Positions 61,618 to 64,000 of a stretch of DNA of 64,000 bases are shown piece after piece. Source of the stretch: Flavobacteriales bacterium UBA4466. GTDB taxonomy: Bacteria > Bacteroidota > Bacteroidia > Flavobacteriales_D > Sanyastnellaceae. The stretch's first letter is position 1, and the number at the start of each line of letters is the position of its first letter. The notes under the pieces were generated by a model, which was given only the letters and a program-made list of their open reading frames with translations, was not told where the DNA came from and made no database searches. The translations under genes and the position numbers were made by a program. The stretch is from positions 1-64,000 of the forward strand of contig CAJJDD010000014.1 in assembly GCA_905182895.1 (NCBI GenBank), written 5' to 3'.

Positions 61618-63914
61618 TATTTCTTTTTACCTCTTTTCTTCGGTGGATTTTTAGCAGCTTCTTCAGCAAGTGCTTTTACTTCATCCCAAGTAAGGTCTTT
61701 AGCCTCTGTATCCTTAGGGATTTTCACGTTTTGTTTACCGAACTTAATGTACGGCCCCCATCTTCCTTCTTGAACAGAAACATTCTCGTCCTCTTCAAAG
61801 GTCTTTATCATCTTCTTAGCATCCGCTTCTCTCTTTTCTTTTACTAATTCGACTCCTCTTTCTAGAGTTATAGTAAATGGATCGTCTCCGTCTCTTCTTT
61901 TATAGACACGAACTTTCCGTCATGTCTGACATAAGGACCAAATCTACCGATAGCGGCTGTAACCACTTTATCTTCAAACTGACCTAACTGACGTGGCAAT
62001 TTGAATAAGTCTAATACTTGCTCTATGGTTATCGTTCCTATACTCTGATCTTTTAATAGTGAAGCGAATTTCTTCTCTTCGTCTTCTGCATCTCCTATCT
62101 GAGCCATTGGTCCATAACGCCCAATTCTTACTAGAATTACTTTCCCGTTTTCTGGATGATTTCCTAATATCCTTTCTCACTTGCTCTCTCGAGTTCTCTA
62201 AGGTATCCTCTACATCTTTATGAAAAGGAGAATAAAATTCTTTAATCATTTTATTCCACTCCTTAAGCCATTGGCTATATCATCAAATTCTTTTTCTACA
62301 GAAGCAGTAAACCCAAAGTCTAATACATTCTCAAAATGCTCAACTAGGAAATCATTAACTACCATTCCTATATCCGTAGGTTGTAATTTTCCTTTTTCTC
62401 TTCCTGTAATTTCGGAAAGTTTCTCCGTTTCTAAATCGTCTTTAACTAACGTTAATTTACCATATTCTCTTTTGGTTCCATCTCTTTCGTCTTTATGAGC
62501 ATACCCTCTTTTTTGGATAGTAGAAATGGTAGGAGCGTAGGTGGAAGGTCTTCCTATTCCTAACTCCTCTAACTTTTTCACCAAACTGGCTTCTGTATAT
62601 CGCGCAGGATGCTGAGTGAACCTTTCAGTAGCTGTTATTTCAGCATAATCTAATATTTGACCTTTCGTAAGGGCAGGAAGGCTATCTTTAGTTAATTCAT
62701 CTTCTACATCTTCTCCGTCTTCATCAGTTCCTTCTAAATAACTTTCAGGAATCCTTCAAAAGTTATAATCTCTCCCTTGGCAGTGAACTTTCGTCAGTAT
62801 TGTCTAAGAAATCCCACATTAGTTCTTTCGAATTCTGCATCGGACATTTCAGAGGCTAATGCTCGTTTTCCAAATAGAGATGCTAACTGAAAGACGTTGT
62901 TTTCCATTATCATACTCAAGTCGAATGTCTGTAATGAGATCTTCGTGGCTTCTTTAGCATCTTTGTTGCAATTTTCTTTTAGAGAATTTATCTCCGTAAG
63001 ATGATCTAGATTTCTTTTTCGGCAGCTTCTAAAGCGGTATCACTGAGGTTTACAGAGTCTGTTCTCATATATGTAATCTTTCCAGACTCATATAGTTTTT
63101 GAGCTATGCTCATAGTCACCCCTACTGGATAACCTAATTTCCTTCCAGCTTCCTGCTGCAAAGTAGAAGTGGTAAATGGTGCCGCTGGTGATTTTTTAGC
63201 TGGCTTCTTTTCTAGTTTATCGATACTAAAATTAGCCGTTTGACATTTTTTCAAGAATGCCTCTGCCTCTTTTTGAGAGTCAAATCTTTTCCCTAACTGG
63301 GCTTTGAATTTTTTACCATCAGTAGTGAATTCAGCTACGACTCTGTAACTAGAAGTCGATGTAAAACCTAATATCTCTCTTTCTCTTTCTACTAATATTC
63401 TTACTGTGACAGACTGCACACGTCCTGCAGATAAAGATGGCTTCACCTTTTTCCATAAAACAGGAGAAAGCTCAAAACCGACTAATCTATCCAGTACTCT
63501 TCTCGCCTGCTGGGCATTTACTAAGTTGTAATCTACTTTTCTAGGGTTTTCTATGGCTTTTAAAATAGCGGGCTTAGTTATTTCACTAAATACTATTCTT
63601 TTGATTTTATCATCTGTTAGCTTTAATGCTTCCATTAAATGCCAGCTGATAGCTTCTCCCTCTCGATCCTCATCCGTCGCTAGCCATACCATTTCAGCAT
63701 TCTTAGCTAATTTCTTCAACTCAGCTACTACCTTCTTTTTATCCTCTGTTACTTCATAAGTAGGCTGGAAAGCATTGTCTACATCGATAGCCTTATTTCC
63801 AGATACTAAATCTCTAACATGGCCATAAGATGACTTAACTATGAAGTCTTTACCGAGGTAAGATTCTATAGTTTTGGCTTTGGCAGGGGACTCTACTATA
63901 ACGAGATTTTTCAT
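61617..63914 (-). CDS. topA: DNA topoisomerase I (many frameshifts)
   Basis: Type IA topoisomerase that relaxes negative supercoils. Toprim: MKNLVIVESPAKAKTIESYL, LATDEDREGEAISWHL. Cap/hinge: SAGRVQSVTVRILVERERE. Active site: YESGKITYMRTDSVNLS (Tyr in YMRTDS). C-terminal zinc-ribbon-like repeats RFGPYVRHDGKFVSI and GRWGPYIKFGKQNVKIP, then a Lys-rich tail KNPPKKRGKKK. Breaks near 63010, 62765, 62600, 62165 and 61890. ATG at 63914 is chosen over an upstream in-frame start at 63965 because it begins the family. About 765 residues. Confidence 0.92.
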
Positions 63915-63956
63915 GAAGCTTCTTTTGTTAATTGATGCTTGAGGACCCACTTTTGA

Positions 63957-63968
63957 GCATTGCAACGC
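63957..63968 (+). repeat. GCATTGCAACGC motif, copy 9
   Basis: One mismatch from the palindrome; lies in the upstream region of topA, 43 bases before its ATG on the opposite strand. Confidence 0.5.
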
Positions 63969-64000
63969 AACAATACATTATCTTAAAAACGTGCAAATTA

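Noticed and set aside
1-64000. CRISPR array, transposase, integrase, tRNA or rRNA genes
   Set aside because: No evenly spaced direct repeats, no DDE or tyrosine/serine recombinase motifs, and no tRNA cloverleaf or rRNA segment was recognised by eye on either strand.

Overview
The window is AT-rich chromosomal DNA from a Bacteroidota bacterium, most likely a marine Flavobacteriales (Cryomorphaceae/Owenweeksia-like; this rank is inference). Support: a gldKLMN type IX secretion (T9SS)/gliding cluster with a PorP/SprF gene, several secreted proteins with T9SS C-terminal sorting domains, SusC-like/TonB receptors with CarboxypepD_reg N-termini, a fused HPRT-adenylate kinase, a fused alpha/beta 2-oxoacid dehydrogenase E1, DUF4834/DUF4924 genes, and promoters matching the Bacteroidetes TTG-N19/20-TAnnTTTG consensus.

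Most long genes, including ones normally essential (topA, carB, obgE, glmM, lpdA, gldK), are split by single-base frameshifts that restore a full conserved protein when bridged. This looks mainly like uncorrected sequencing indels, not decay. I therefore annotate joined genes and state roughly where each frame breaks. A few loci are different: parts are missing or misplaced, so they look like true remnants (1339-1482, 21575-21803, 29383-29547, 32711-32960).

Layout: 1-2379 end of a repeat-containing T9SS type B protein and DUF1573 genes (one remnant, two genes). 2473-7130 (-) secreted esterase and a TonB receptor carrying an odd beta-helix-like insert. 7213-9840 (-) S4 RNA-binding protein and fused E1. 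10170-13715 (-) operon TPR/ComA-like phosphosulfolactate synthase/rhodanese/DUF368 lipid-carrier translocase. 14149-16694 (+) glmM and cysteine desulfurase. 16826-19465 (-) small hypothetical, GNAT, lipoamide dehydrogenase. 19855-21567 (+) hydrolase and GGGP synthase. 21575-26396 mixed: CTD fragment, acetyltransferase, DCC oxidoreductase, FemAB-like protein, TonB receptor. 26541-29251 (+) TPP riboswitch and thiamine-type TonB receptor. 29383-32665 receptor remnant, DUF922 protein, obgE and hpt-adk. 33062-35985 carB with a structured leader. 36226-39070 small conserved Bacteroidetes genes and DUF1853. 39189-45863 (+) five-gene operon: ThiF/nitroreductase (Rv1355c-type) fusion, FeeM-like acyltransferase, 7TM sensor kinase, receiver-kinase hybrid and receiver. 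45869-54079 M42 peptidase, membrane hydrolase, secreted BNR protein, mnmD and an ABC-F ATPase. 54282-60208 (-) gldN, gldM, gldL, gldK, porP/sprF. 60451-63914 (-) arginase-like protein and topA.

The best candidate for an undescribed system is the 39189-45863 operon. Its enzymes resemble those that make small acylated or modified metabolites, and they are co-encoded with a receptor-like kinase relay, which suggests make-and-sense signalling (inference). Also notable are a dispersed, same-strand 9-mer TTGCAACGC, a potentially switching carB leader, and the beta-helix insert inside a TonB receptor.
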